In this document: piece after piece, positions 6,374 to 13,889 of the stretch | Layout: each line of letters begins with the position of its first letter | How positions within the stretch are numbered: the first letter of the stretch is position 1 | Source of the DNA: GWA2-44-9 sp964429675 | GTDB taxonomy: Bacteria > Patescibacteriota > Minisyncoccia > 2-02-FULL-40-12 > GWA2-44-9 | Assembly (NCBI GenBank): GCA_964429675.1 | Contig: CAYSDF010000008.1 | Span: forward strand, 1 to 22,651 | Reading direction: 5' to 3' | DNA length: 22,651 nucleotides | The notes under the pieces: model-generated | The model's input: the letters and a program-made list of their open reading frames with translations, nothing else | Database searches by the model: none | What the model was told of the DNA's origin: nothing | Made by a program: the position numbers and the translations under genes

Positions 6374-7462
6374 TTACTCTTCTTTAGTTTTTTCTAGAGT
6401 CAGAAGTAGTTTGTGGTCTTTAGGGTCAATACTGATGATAGCCATTTCGTATTCTTTTCCGACACTGAGGATTTCTGAAGGATTCTTGCCGCCCAGTTCA
6501 GTTACAGGCAGAATACCGATTATATCGCTAGATAATTCAACAAAAATTACATTGCTTTTTATTTTTAGAATTTTACCGGTTAATTTCTGGCCAACCTGAT
6601 ACTTCTCTTCTATCTTTAACCAAGGATCTTCCTTAAGGGCTTTGAGTGACAACGCCACTCGGCCGCCATCCAGGTTTACAATTTTTGCTTTGATCTTATC
6701 TCCTATATGGAGAACATCGCGCGGGTTCTCTATGAATTTCCAGTCTATTTCTGAAGAATGGATAAGAGCATCCAAGGAATCGCTTAATTTGACGAAAGCG
6801 CCGAAGTCGGTAATCTCTACTATGTCGCCTTCGACAATCTCACCCACTTTTAGCTTAGCCAGCTCTTCTTTAGCTGCCTCTTCTCTGATTGCCCGCTCGG
6901 AAACTATCAACTTATTTTCTTCTTCTGAAAAGTCTATTATCTTAACTTTAAATTCCTGTCCTTTGAATTTTTGCAGTACTTGAACTATTTTTGTCGTATC
7001 ACCGCCATCAATCTTAGGATAATGCTCGGATGATAATTGAGAGAGGGGTAGAAAACCCTGAACGCCATTAACTTCTACGATAAGCCCCCCCTTATTTATA
7101 TTGATTATAGAAGTGGTTATAATTTCTCCACTCTCTTTTTTATTTCTTATATCCTGCCAAGCCGTAGTGAGTTGAGCTTCTTTCAGGGATAGCTCACGGT
7201 AACCATCGTCATTCTCTAATTCTACTAAAATGGCGGAGACGATCTCCCCGGGCTTTAGGGTCTTGGTTCGCTCCGGATTATCGTAGAATTGGCCCGGATA
7301 AACTATCCCGATTCCTATGGAGCCTAAATCAACGAAGATATTATTTTTAGAAACGCTTATAATTTTCCCGCTTAAAATCTGGCCCACTTTTGGTAAATCA
7401 AACTCCTCCCTGGATAGGAGGTCTTTCATTGATTTAATGGGTGTAGGAACTATCATATTCAT
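6374..7462 (-). CDS. rpsA: S1 RNA-binding domain protein, 30S ribosomal protein S1-like
   Basis: About 362 residues with four tandem S1 (OB-fold) RNA-binding domains, roughly at residues 25-95, 110-190, 205-275 and 290-358. Diagnostic stretches are GQILSGKIISVSKNNIFVDLG, GEIITTSIININKGGLIVEV with GFLPLSQL, GDIVEITDFGAFVKLSD with ALIHSSEI, and GKILKIKSNVIFVEL. A four-domain form is usual for S1 homologues outside proteobacteria (E. coli has six). Its role is to help mRNA bind the 30S subunit, which matters where many mRNAs lack an SD, as here. The start is uncertain: ATG 7460-7462 (MNMIVPTPIKS) is chosen; ATG 7454-7456 and an upstream GTG at 7484-7486 are alternatives, and none has a good SD. 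Own promoter, structured leader and terminator. Confidence 0.9.
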   Translation of the reverse strand: MNMIVPTPIKSMKDLLSREEFDLPKVGQILSGKIISVSKNNIFVDLGSIGIGIVYPGQFYDNPERTKTLKPGEIVSAILVELENDDGYRELSLKEAQLTTAWQDIRNKKESGEIITTSIININKGGLIVEVNGVQGFLPLSQLSSEHYPKIDGGDTTKIVQVLQKFKGQEFKVKIIDFSEEENKLIVSERAIREEAAKEELAKLKVGEIVEGDIVEITDFGAFVKLSDSLDALIHSSEIDWKFIENPRDVLHIGDKIKAKIVNLDGGRVALSLKALKEDPWLKIEEKYQVGQKLTGKILKIKSNVIFVELSSDIIGILPVTELGGKNPSEILSVGKEYEMAIISIDPKDHKLLLTLEKTKEE

Positions 7463-7473
7463 CCCAAACGAAG

Positions 7474-7515
7474 TAGTGCAAAGCACGGACTATCACCGTA
7501 CGGTGCCAGGCACTA
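7474..7515 (-). promoter_or_regulatory. Hairpin in the S1 gene leader
   Basis: Outer arms TAGTGC (7474-7479) and GCACTA (7510-7515) enclose the perfect palindrome CACCGTACGGTG (7494-7505). It lies between the predicted transcription start and the ATG. It could be an autoregulatory site, since S1 represses its own translation in E. coli; that link is inference. Confidence 0.5.
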
Positions 7516-7528
7516 CGATTAATGTTTA

Positions 7529-7556
7529 TTTATAAAATCTCCCTGATAACCCGCAA
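7529..7556 (-). promoter_or_regulatory. Promoter of the S1 gene
   Basis: TTGCGG (7551-7556), 16-bp spacer, TATAAA (7529-7534) on the minus strand; leader of about 60 nt. Confidence 0.55.
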
Positions 7557-7647
7557 GGTGTACTTCGTACGGGATTCATCTTGGAAAATATACATTAAAA
7601 CATAAAAAAACGCAAATAGGCCTTGAGTAAAACCTCATTTTTTAGCT

Positions 7648-7676
7648 TTGATTTATAAGTTTTAATATGATATTAT
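7648..7676 (+). promoter_or_regulatory. Promoter of the UlaG-like gene, leaderless
   Basis: TTGATT (7648-7653), 17-bp spacer, TATTAT (7671-7676). Only 6 bases separate the -10 from the ATG at 7683, so transcription should start at or next to the start codon. Confidence 0.7.
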
Positions 7677-7682
7677 ATATCC

Positions 7683-8318
7683 ATGACGATTACATGGTTC
7701 GGACATAGTTGTTTTCGTTTAGAGACGAAAAATTCAAGTATTTTAATCGATCCTTTTGATAAGGAGATAGGATTAAAACCGCCCAAAATCAAAGACGATA
7801 TAGTCCTAGTTAGTCATGATCATTTCGATCATAATAATCTTGGGGGCATGAATCCGGGGGCCTTTGTCATAAATACTCCCGGTGAATATGAAAAGCAGGG
7901 AGTTTATGTTCGGGGAATTATGTCGTATCATGATAAGGAAGAGGGAAAAGAGAGGGGATACAATACTATATATGTAATCAGGGACGAAGATATGACAGTT
8001 TGTCATCTCGGTGATTTGGGCCAGGCCAAGCTTACCGATGCTCAAGTTGAAGATATCGGAGATATAGATATTCTGATGATTCCTGTTGGCGGAAAGTATA
8101 CTATTGATTATAAAGAGGCAGTGGAAGTAATAGGCCAGATAGAGCCTAAGATAGTAATTCCCATGCATTACAAACTTAAAGACCTCAATCTCGATGTAGA
8201 CGGACCGGATAAGTTTTTAAAAGAAGTGGGACTAACCCCGGAGAAGGTCGATAAGTTTAAAATAGCGAAGAAGCTACTGCCGGTTGAAGAAATGAAATTA
8301 GTAATGCTTACTATTTAA
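7683..8318 (+). CDS. UlaG-like MBL-fold metal-dependent hydrolase
   Basis: A 211-residue stand-alone metallo-beta-lactamase-fold protein of the UPF0173/UlaG-like group (the N-terminal MTITWFGHSCFRLE is typical). Metal ligands visible: SHDHFDHNN (HxHxDH-type site), the aspartate in CHLGDLGQ and the late histidine in IPMHYK. The family contains lactonases and phosphodiesterases; the substrate cannot be told from sequence. Cytoplasmic, no signal peptide. It is divergent from the S1 gene. Its stop codon is followed without a gap by the inverted repeat at 8319. No SD is possible with the leaderless promoter. Confidence 0.9.
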   Translation: MTITWFGHSCFRLETKNSSILIDPFDKEIGLKPPKIKDDIVLVSHDHFDHNNLGGMNPGAFVINTPGEYEKQGVYVRGIMSYHDKEEGKERGYNTIYVIRDEDMTVCHLGDLGQAKLTDAQVEDIGDIDILMIPVGGKYTIDYKEAVEVIGQIEPKIVIPMHYKLKDLNLDVDGPDKFLKEVGLTPEKVDKFKIAKKLLPVEEMKLVMLTI

Positions 8319-8507
8319 TCCCGTTAGAGACATAATAGATAGCTATTAAATAAAAATAGTGGCTATAATATATTAACGGGAACAGGAGTAAAATTAATTA
8401 GGCACGGTTAAGGTCCCGTTAGAAGTCTCGCTCGCGCCAGAAGCGCGAGTCCGGGTGGACCTCGGCGAGGCTACTTCTAACGGGACCGCAACCTGTCTCT
8501 AACGGGA
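8319..8507. repeat. Nested inverted repeat filling the intergenic gap
   Basis: Outer arms 8319-8332 and 8494-8507 (TCCCGTTAGAGACA and its exact complement) run from the base after one stop codon to the A of the next ATG. Inner arms 8412-8426 and 8473-8487 (GGTCCCGTTAGAAGT) are also exact complements and enclose a GC-rich hairpin (CTCGCGC, CAGAA, GCGCGAG). The motif CCCGTTAGA occurs four times (8320, 8415, and inverted at 8476 and 8498), with a partial fifth at 8374-8380. A TATAAT at 8364-8369 may be a -10. Confidence 0.85.
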
Positions 8508-8863
8508 TGAATAAATTTTTCGAAGAGATCAGAAAGCAGTCGTTAGCCGTAAGACAAGTAGCCTTTGGGCTTTGTGTGGTGGCTACTGTATCTTTGGTAG
8601 GCATGGTTTGGTACAACTCTTTTCAAACCAAACTGTATACCATGATGGATCGTCAGCCTCCAACCCAAGACTCCACCTATCTCGCTAATTCCAAAAATAA
8701 TAACTCACCCAGCTTATTTGCCTCATTGTCAGTGACTCTTGGAAACATGAAAGCCGCGGCCCTGGAAATTTTCCATGTGTTTGATAAAAAGAGTAACAAC
8801 TCCGATAATAGCGGAAGCTTTACCGGCAAGGCTTACGAATTGCCGCTTTCAGGAGATAAATAA
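8507..8863 (+). CDS. Small single-pass membrane protein, unknown
   Basis: 118 residues with a short cytoplasmic N-terminus (MNKFFEEIRKQSLAVRQ), one membrane helix (about 18-38, VAFGLCVVATVSLVGMVWY) and a hydrophilic, Asn/Ser-rich outer part. This N-terminal anchor resembles many uncharacterised Patescibacteria envelope proteins. No domain is recognised. The ATG overlaps the last base of the inverted repeat at 8319-8507, and the bases before it (CTAACGGG) give only a poor SD. It is followed by a terminator-like hairpin and gyrA. Confidence 0.7.
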   Translation: MNKFFEEIRKQSLAVRQVAFGLCVVATVSLVGMVWYNSFQTKLYTMMDRQPPTQDSTYLANSKNNNSPSLFASLSVTLGNMKAAALEIFHVFDKKSNNSDNSGSFTGKAYELPLSGDK

Positions 8864-8875
8864 TAAGACAAGCAT

Positions 8876-8914
8876 CATGTAGCAGGAAGATATATCCTTG
8901 TTACATGATTTTTT
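8876..8914 (+). terminator. Terminator-like hairpin abutting the gyrA start
   Basis: CATGTA (8876-8881) and TACATG (8902-8907) pair, with further imperfect pairing inside (CAGGA/TCCTTG). A T6 tract (8909-8914) follows and touches the gyrA ATG. It could end the upstream transcript or act as an attenuator for gyrA. Confidence 0.6.
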
Positions 8915-11356
8915 ATGGATAAGACCGATATTCAAAAAGTTAATATTCAGAAAAGAGATATCACCAGAGAGATGGAGCGTTCTTATATCGAATACGCGAT
9001 GAGCGTTATTGTTGAGCGTGCCTTGCCTGATGTCAGGGACGGCTTAAAGCCGGTCCATCGAAGGATTCTTTACTCAATGCATGAGATGGGATTAAGGCCC
9101 AATGCAAAATACCAGAAGTCAGCCAAGGTAGTAGGACAGACAATGGGCCATTATCATCCTCATGGCGATACAGCCATTTATGATTCTATGGCCAGAATGG
9201 CTCAGGACTTTTCTTTGCGTTATCCATTGGTGGATGGCCAGGGAAATTTTGGATCAATTGACGGAGATTCTCCGGCAGCAATGCGATATACTGAAGCCAG
9301 ACTGGCTCCGATTAGCGAGTTTTTAATAGCTGATATAGATAAAAATACTATTGATTTCAGAGACAATTATGACGGCTCATCGCAAGAGCCATCGGTCCTT
9401 CCATCCAAAATCCCGAATCTTCTTATCAACGGATCAATGGGAATCGCCGTAGGTATGGCTACCAATATTCCTCCGCACAATCTGGGCGAGGTGCTCGATG
9501 CTTCGATGCATCTTATCGATAATCAGGATGCAGATGTAAACGATCTCCTGCAGTTTGTTAAGGGTCCGGATTTTCCAACCGGCGGAGTCATATATAATGA
9601 GAAGGATATTGTTAATGCCTACGCAACCGGCCGTGGCCCGGTAATTATAAGAGGAAAAGCAGACATTGTTGAGGGTAAAAAAGCCTTTCAGATAATCATC
9701 AGCGAGATTCCTTATCAGGTAAATAAAGCCGAACTTATTATTAAAATAGCAGATTTAGTAAAAGAAAAGAAAATAGACGGCATCAAGGACATAAGAGATG
9801 AATCGGACAAAGAAGGATTGAGGGTGGCGATTGATTTGAAGCAAGATGCATTTCCGAGAAAAGTCTTGAATCAGCTTTTTAAATATACTGAGCTTCAGAA
9901 AGCATTCCATTTTAATATGATGGGTCTGGTAGACGGTATTCAGCCCCAGATTTTAGGCCTGAAGTCGTTGTTGGAAAAATTCATTGAGCATCGCCGGCAA
10001 GTTATAATCCGCCGAACTAAATTTGATCTTCAAAAAGCCAAAGATCGGGCCCATATCTTGGAAGGATTAAAAAAGGCGCTGGATCACATAGACGAAATCA
10101 TAAAGATCATCAAGTCATCTGAGTCACGCGATGATGCCTCCGTTAATTTGATTAAAAGGTTTAAGTTTTCAGATAAACAGGCCGCCGCGATTTTAGAGAT
10201 GAGGCTTCAGGCGCTAGCTGGGCTTGAGAGGAAGAAAATCACCGATGAGCTCAAGGAAAAGATGAACCTCATTGCTTACTTGGAATCATTGCTGGCCAGC
10301 CCTAAGAAGATCATGGGAGTTATTAAAGATGAGTTTAATGAAATAAGGCAGAAGTTTGGTGATGAAAGAAGAACTAAGGTGGTTAAGTCAGCATTGAAAG
10401 AGATTGGAGAAGATGAGCTTATGCCCGAGGAGGACTCCTTATTTATGCTTACTCGTGGCGGATATATTAAGAGAATGCCACCGGATACTCTGAAAGCTCA
10501 AAAGCGCGGAGGCAAAGGTCTTATTGGAATTGAAACAAAAGAAGAAGATGTGGTTTCCCAATTTTTTCTTGCCAATACCCATGACAACATTCTTTTCTTT
10601 ACTAATTCCGGAAAAGTTTTCCAAACAAAAGGCTATGAAGTTCCGGAAGCATCCCGCCAATCAAAGGGCAAGGCGATTGTTAATTTTCTTCAAGTATCGC
10701 CGACCGATACTATAACTGCCGTTGTCCCGATACCTAAAGATCAAAAAGGGATGTATCTTTTTATGGCTACTGCCAGCGGGGTGATTAAGAAAGTTGATAT
10801 GGATGTTTTCTCTCAGGTAAGAAAAAGCGGTATTGCCGCTATTAAATTAAAGAGTAACGACGAGTTGGGTTGGGTATTGCCTACATCCGGCAGTGATCAG
10901 CTCATGCTTGTTACATCCGGAGGCAATGCGATTAGATTCAAAGAGAAGGACGTCAGGCCCATGGGAAGAGGAGCATCCGGTGTAATAGGCATAAGACTTG
11001 AGAAAGATGAAAGAGTTGTCGGAGCCGATGTGGTGCCATCCGGTGTCGAGAAAGGCCTGCAGATTATGGTAGTAATGGAAAATGGTTACGGTAAAAGAAC
11101 CGATCTTAAGTTCTATAAAGTCCAGAATCGCGGCGGACGGGGGATTATGACTGCTAAAATTACTCCAAAGACAGGAAAACTTGTTTCAGCTCACGTAACC
11201 TCAGAAGAAAACAAGGAGTTGATCGCTCTTTCCAGAAAAGGACAGGTAATACGTACTTCTGTTGATAGTGTTTCAATCTTGGGCAGGGCAACTCAGGGCG
11301 TCAGAGTCATGAAATTAGATGGAGGCGATAAGTTGGCATCAGTGGTGCTTGTTTAG
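8915..11356 (+). CDS. gyrA: DNA gyrase subunit A
   Basis: A full-length 813-residue GyrA, the breakage-reunion subunit of the A2B2 topoisomerase that introduces negative supercoils. The winged-helix/tower part carries PHGDTAIYD (residues 82-90) and the catalytic tyrosine Y125 in AAMRYTEAR. The C-terminal beta-pinwheel carries the GyrA box QKRGGKG at 529-535, which separates gyrase from topoisomerase IV. The residue equal to E. coli Ser83 is Thr86 and Asp87 is Asp90, a drug-binding pocket seen naturally in other bacteria. No SD precedes the ATG; the T-tract of a hairpin touches it. gyrB is not in the window. Confidence 0.97.
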   Translation: MDKTDIQKVNIQKRDITREMERSYIEYAMSVIVERALPDVRDGLKPVHRRILYSMHEMGLRPNAKYQKSAKVVGQTMGHYHPHGDTAIYDSMARMAQDFSLRYPLVDGQGNFGSIDGDSPAAMRYTEARLAPISEFLIADIDKNTIDFRDNYDGSSQEPSVLPSKIPNLLINGSMGIAVGMATNIPPHNLGEVLDASMHLIDNQDADVNDLLQFVKGPDFPTGGVIYNEKDIVNAYATGRGPVIIRGKADIVEGKKAFQIIISEIPYQVNKAELIIKIADLVKEKKIDGIKDIRDESDKEGLRVAIDLKQDAFPRKVLNQLFKYTELQKAFHFNMMGLVDGIQPQILGLKSLLEKFIEHRRQVIIRRTKFDLQKAKDRAHILEGLKKALDHIDEIIKIIKSSESRDDASVNLIKRFKFSDKQAAAILEMRLQALAGLERKKITDELKEKMNLIAYLESLLASPKKIMGVIKDEFNEIRQKFGDERRTKVVKSALKEIGEDELMPEEDSLFMLTRGGYIKRMPPDTLKAQKRGGKGLIGIETKEEDVVSQFFLANTHDNILFFTNSGKVFQTKGYEVPEASRQSKGKAIVNFLQVSPTDTITAVVPIPKDQKGMYLFMATASGVIKKVDMDVFSQVRKSGIAAIKLKSNDELGWVLPTSGSDQLMLVTSGGNAIRFKEKDVRPMGRGASGVIGIRLEKDERVVGADVVPSGVEKGLQIMVVMENGYGKRTDLKFYKVQNRGGRGIMTAKITPKTGKLVSAHVTSEENKELIALSRKGQVIRTSVDSVSILGRATQGVRVMKLDGGDKLASVVLV

Positions 11357-11374
11357 TTTTGAACTGTCCGGGCT

Positions 11375-11401
11375 TTGCTTAATTTTTTCAGCTGGTATAA
11401 T
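11375..11401 (+). promoter_or_regulatory. Promoter of the CBS-domain gene, near-leaderless
   Basis: Extended -10 TGGTATAAT (11393-11401) with a weak -35 TTGCTT (11375-11380; 15-bp spacer). The -10 ends 9 bases before the ATG, so the leader is 0-3 nt. Confidence 0.65.
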
Positions 11402-11410
11402 TAAATTCAT

Positions 11411-11884
11411 ATGGACTACGCAAAAGACATAATGACAAAGAAAGTCACTACGATCAGCCCCGATACTTTATTAAGGGAGGCGATCGATATTTTATTGGGG
11501 CATGGGTTCAATGGCCTGCCTGTTATTGATCAAGATGGTGTTCTTATCGGTATTCTAACTGAGTTTGACATAATTGTAGCGGGAACCTCTATACATATAC
11601 CGGCCCTTAAAAGATCAGCCGATAACCCCGATTTCTATAAGGGGGCGATGAAAGAGGATCTGGATAGAATTTTAAACATGAAAGTAAAGGAAGTTATGAA
11701 TACAGAACCATTTGTGCTGGGTGAAGATGCGCCGATCGAGGAGGTTGTAAAAGCTTTCAGCGAGCATCACAGGATAAACCCCATACCTATAGTAGATGAC
11801 AACAGGAAAATACTCGGCCTTGTAAGCCGTTACGATATTATCAAGTTTGTTAAAAGTACTATTGTAGAACTGTCTAAGAAATAG
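11411..11884 (+). CDS. Two-CBS-domain protein
   Basis: 157 residues made almost entirely of a CBS-domain pair (about 8-65 and 90-155), a module that binds adenosyl ligands such as AMP, ATP or SAM and regulates partner proteins. Typical motifs are DIMTKKVTTISPD, GLPVIDQDGVLIGILTEFDI and PIPIVDDNRKILGLVSRYDII. There is no fused catalytic domain, so it probably acts on another protein or as a sensor. No SD. It is followed by a very strong hairpin, so it is a single-gene unit. Confidence 0.92.
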   Translation: MDYAKDIMTKKVTTISPDTLLREAIDILLGHGFNGLPVIDQDGVLIGILTEFDIIVAGTSIHIPALKRSADNPDFYKGAMKEDLDRILNMKVKEVMNTEPFVLGEDAPIEEVVKAFSEHHRINPIPIVDDNRKILGLVSRYDIIKFVKSTIVELSKK

Positions 11885-11931
11885 CCCCACACATAAATAG
11901 CCCCGCTAAGCGGGGCTATTTATGTGTGGGG
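11885..11931 (+). terminator. Perfect 22-bp hairpin after the CBS gene
   Basis: Arms 11885-11906 and 11910-11931 are exact complements with loop TAA. It begins on the base after the stop codon. A T-rich stretch (ATTATTTTT) follows only after about 10 nt, so it may end transcription or protect the 3' end. Confidence 0.75.
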
Positions 11932-11944
11932 TGGATAACTATTA

Positions 11945-11973
11945 TTTTTAGGCTCTTTTTTGTGTGTTAAAAT
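11945..11973 (+). promoter_or_regulatory. Promoter of the methyltransferase-pilin operon, leaderless
   Basis: TAAAAT (11968-11973) with a poor -35 TTTTTA (11945-11950; 17-bp spacer). The -10 ends 8 bases before the ATG at 11982. Confidence 0.5.
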
Positions 11974-11981
11974 ATATAGAT

Positions 11982-12563
11982 ATGGAGGCAACTAATCTGC
12001 CTATTTCTAGTTTAAGAAAACCGATAGGTGCCGGCAGTTTTTTGAATCCTGATCTCGTCTCCAGCAACTTTGATATAAGAGAAGGGATGAGTGTTGCCGA
12101 CTTTGGCTGTGGCGCAGGATTTTTTGCTGTTATAATCGGCCATAAGGTGGGGGAAGCCGGAAAAGTGTACGCCTTAGATATAATGGATAATGCCCTAGAT
12201 AGTGTCAGTGCCAAGGCGTCCGAGGAAAAATTAACCAATATTCAGACAATTAGGACCAACCTTGAGATACTGGGAAGTTCCAGTCTGCCTAATGATTCTC
12301 AGGACATTGTTTTATTGGCCAATATATTATTTCAATCGACTAAGAAGGACGGGATATTAAAAGAGTCAACCAGAATTTTAAAGAAAGGTGGACGGATAAT
12401 AATTCTTGATTGGAAAAAAGGAGTTAACGGATTTGGTCCTCCTGACAGTTTAAGGATAGGCGAGAGTGACCTAAGATCATTAGTCGAAAAGGAAGGCTTC
12501 TCATTTGTAAAAAATATAGATGCCGGCGATTTCCATTTCGGCATCATGTTAGTTAAAAAATAG
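11982..12563 (+). CDS. Class I SAM-dependent methyltransferase
   Basis: 193 residues with a Rossmann-like methyltransferase fold. Motif I is VADFGCGAGFFAV (about 40-52), followed by the acidic residue in VYALDIMD, a DIVLLANILFQS motif IV-like stretch and the RILKKGGRIIILDWKK post-motif typical of UbiE/type 11 methyltransferases. The acceptor is unknown. ATG 11982-11984 is preferred to an upstream GTG because the predicted transcript starts at about this ATG. The stop is 1 nt from the solute-binding protein gene, so the two are co-transcribed. Confidence 0.88.
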   Translation: MEATNLPISSLRKPIGAGSFLNPDLVSSNFDIREGMSVADFGCGAGFFAVIIGHKVGEAGKVYALDIMDNALDSVSAKASEEKLTNIQTIRTNLEILGSSSLPNDSQDIVLLANILFQSTKKDGILKESTRILKKGGRIIILDWKKGVNGFGPPDSLRIGESDLRSLVEKEGFSFVKNIDAGDFHFGIMLVKK

Positions 12564-12564
12564 A

Positions 12565-13887
12565 ATGATACTTTCCAAATTCACAACATCCAACCGGCTG
12601 TTCTATGTTCTAATCGGAATAATTGTTTTTGTATTTTTTGCAACTATTATTTGGGTTTTAGCCAGTATTAAGACTCAGCCCCAGAAGACAACGCTGGAAT
12701 TCTGGGGAGTCTTTGATCAAAAGAAAGACTTCGATAATGTTATAAAGCAATTTGGCACTCAGAATAGCGCCATCAAGATTAGTTATAAAGAGTTTTCATA
12801 TCAGGATTATGAGAAAAATTTGATTGATGCCCTTGCTGCCGGAACCGGTCCAGATATATTTTTAATTCATAATACCTGGCTGGCCAAGCACCGCAACAAA
12901 TTAAGTCCCCAGCCAGAGCCGACCAAGAAGAATCCGGAGGGATTCATGAATATAACTGATTTTAAGACTCAGTTTGTTGATGTTGCTTATAATGACCTGG
13001 TTTATCAGAGTAAAATCTATGCCATGCCTTTCTATGTAGATAGCCTGGCTCTTTATTACAATAAGGATCTTCTAAACAGCGCCGGTATCACTAGGCCGCC
13101 CTCAAATTGGGAAGAATTTAATCAAGACGTGGAGTTACTCACTAAATTTGATAAATCCGGCAACATTACCCAGGCCGGCGCAGCCATAGGGACAGCCAAA
13201 AATATAAACCGATCGACGGATATCCTGATGCTTCTAATGATGCAAAACGGAACTATGATGACTAATGCCGGCAATACCAATGCTTCATTTTCAAGGCCCG
13301 TGAATACGCAAAGAACGGGAGAGAATGCGTTGCAGTATTATGTTGATTTCGCCAACCCATTAAAGAAGGTTTATACCTGGAATGATAGCCAGCATTATTC
13401 AGTCGATGCTTTCGTTGAGGGTGGTGTGGCGATGATGTTCAACTATTCCCATGAGATTGGAGTTCTTCAATCAAAAGACCCAAGACTCAATTTCACCGTT
13501 GCTGCGATGCCTCAGGTCTCAAGTACCGATGCCACTAATTATGCCGATTATTGGGCTGCGGCGGTGTCTCAGGGTTCTAAAAGTAAAACCGCTGCCTGGG
13601 AGTTTATCAATTACCTGGCCTCTAAGAACGGGTCCCTTCAATATCTTGCTCAAACATTAAGACCAGCGGCTCGACGCGATATTATTGATGTCCAGAGAAC
13701 TGATCCCAGGTTGGGTGTCTTCTCCGTGCAGTCTCTATCGGCCAAATCTTGGTACCAGGTTGACGAAGTCGCTATTGAGGGCATATTCGCTAATATGATA
13801 GACGATGTTAATTACGGCCGGTCCTCATTGGTGAATGCCATAAGAAATGCTGAGTCTCAGGTGAATGTTTTAATGCAGAAACAATAG
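12565..13887 (+). CDS. Membrane-anchored extracellular solute-binding protein (family 1)
   Basis: 440 residues. A cytoplasmic N-terminus, one membrane helix (about 13-35, YVLIGIIVFVFFATIIWVLA) and then a family 1 (sugar-type) binding-protein fold: LEFWGVFDQKKDFDNVIKQF at the start of the mature part, AAGTGPDIFLIHNTW, ALYYNKDLLNSAGI with PSNWEEF, and GGVAMMFNYSHEI. Anchoring is by an uncleaved helix instead of a lipobox cysteine. Normally such a protein delivers a ligand to an ABC importer, but no permease or ATPase gene is nearby; instead it leads directly into the pilin genes (2-nt gap). It could capture a ligand for the appendage system or use transporter genes elsewhere. Confidence 0.9.
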   Translation: MILSKFTTSNRLFYVLIGIIVFVFFATIIWVLASIKTQPQKTTLEFWGVFDQKKDFDNVIKQFGTQNSAIKISYKEFSYQDYEKNLIDALAAGTGPDIFLIHNTWLAKHRNKLSPQPEPTKKNPEGFMNITDFKTQFVDVAYNDLVYQSKIYAMPFYVDSLALYYNKDLLNSAGITRPPSNWEEFNQDVELLTKFDKSGNITQAGAAIGTAKNINRSTDILMLLMMQNGTMMTNAGNTNASFSRPVNTQRTGENALQYYVDFANPLKKVYTWNDSQHYSVDAFVEGGVAMMFNYSHEIGVLQSKDPRLNFTVAAMPQVSSTDATNYADYWAAAVSQGSKSKTAAWEFINYLASKNGSLQYLAQTLRPAARRDIIDVQRTDPRLGVFSVQSLSAKSWYQVDEVAIEGIFANMIDDVNYGRSSLVNAIRNAESQVNVLMQKQ

Positions 13888-13889
13888 CG

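Noticed and set aside
8419..8616. Minus-strand frame across the nested repeat
   Set aside because: It spans the inverted repeat and the start of the 8507 gene, with no start signal and no recognisable composition.
8915..11356. Topoisomerase IV subunit A (ParC) instead of GyrA
   Set aside because: The C-terminal domain carries the GyrA box QKRGGKG, which ParC lacks.
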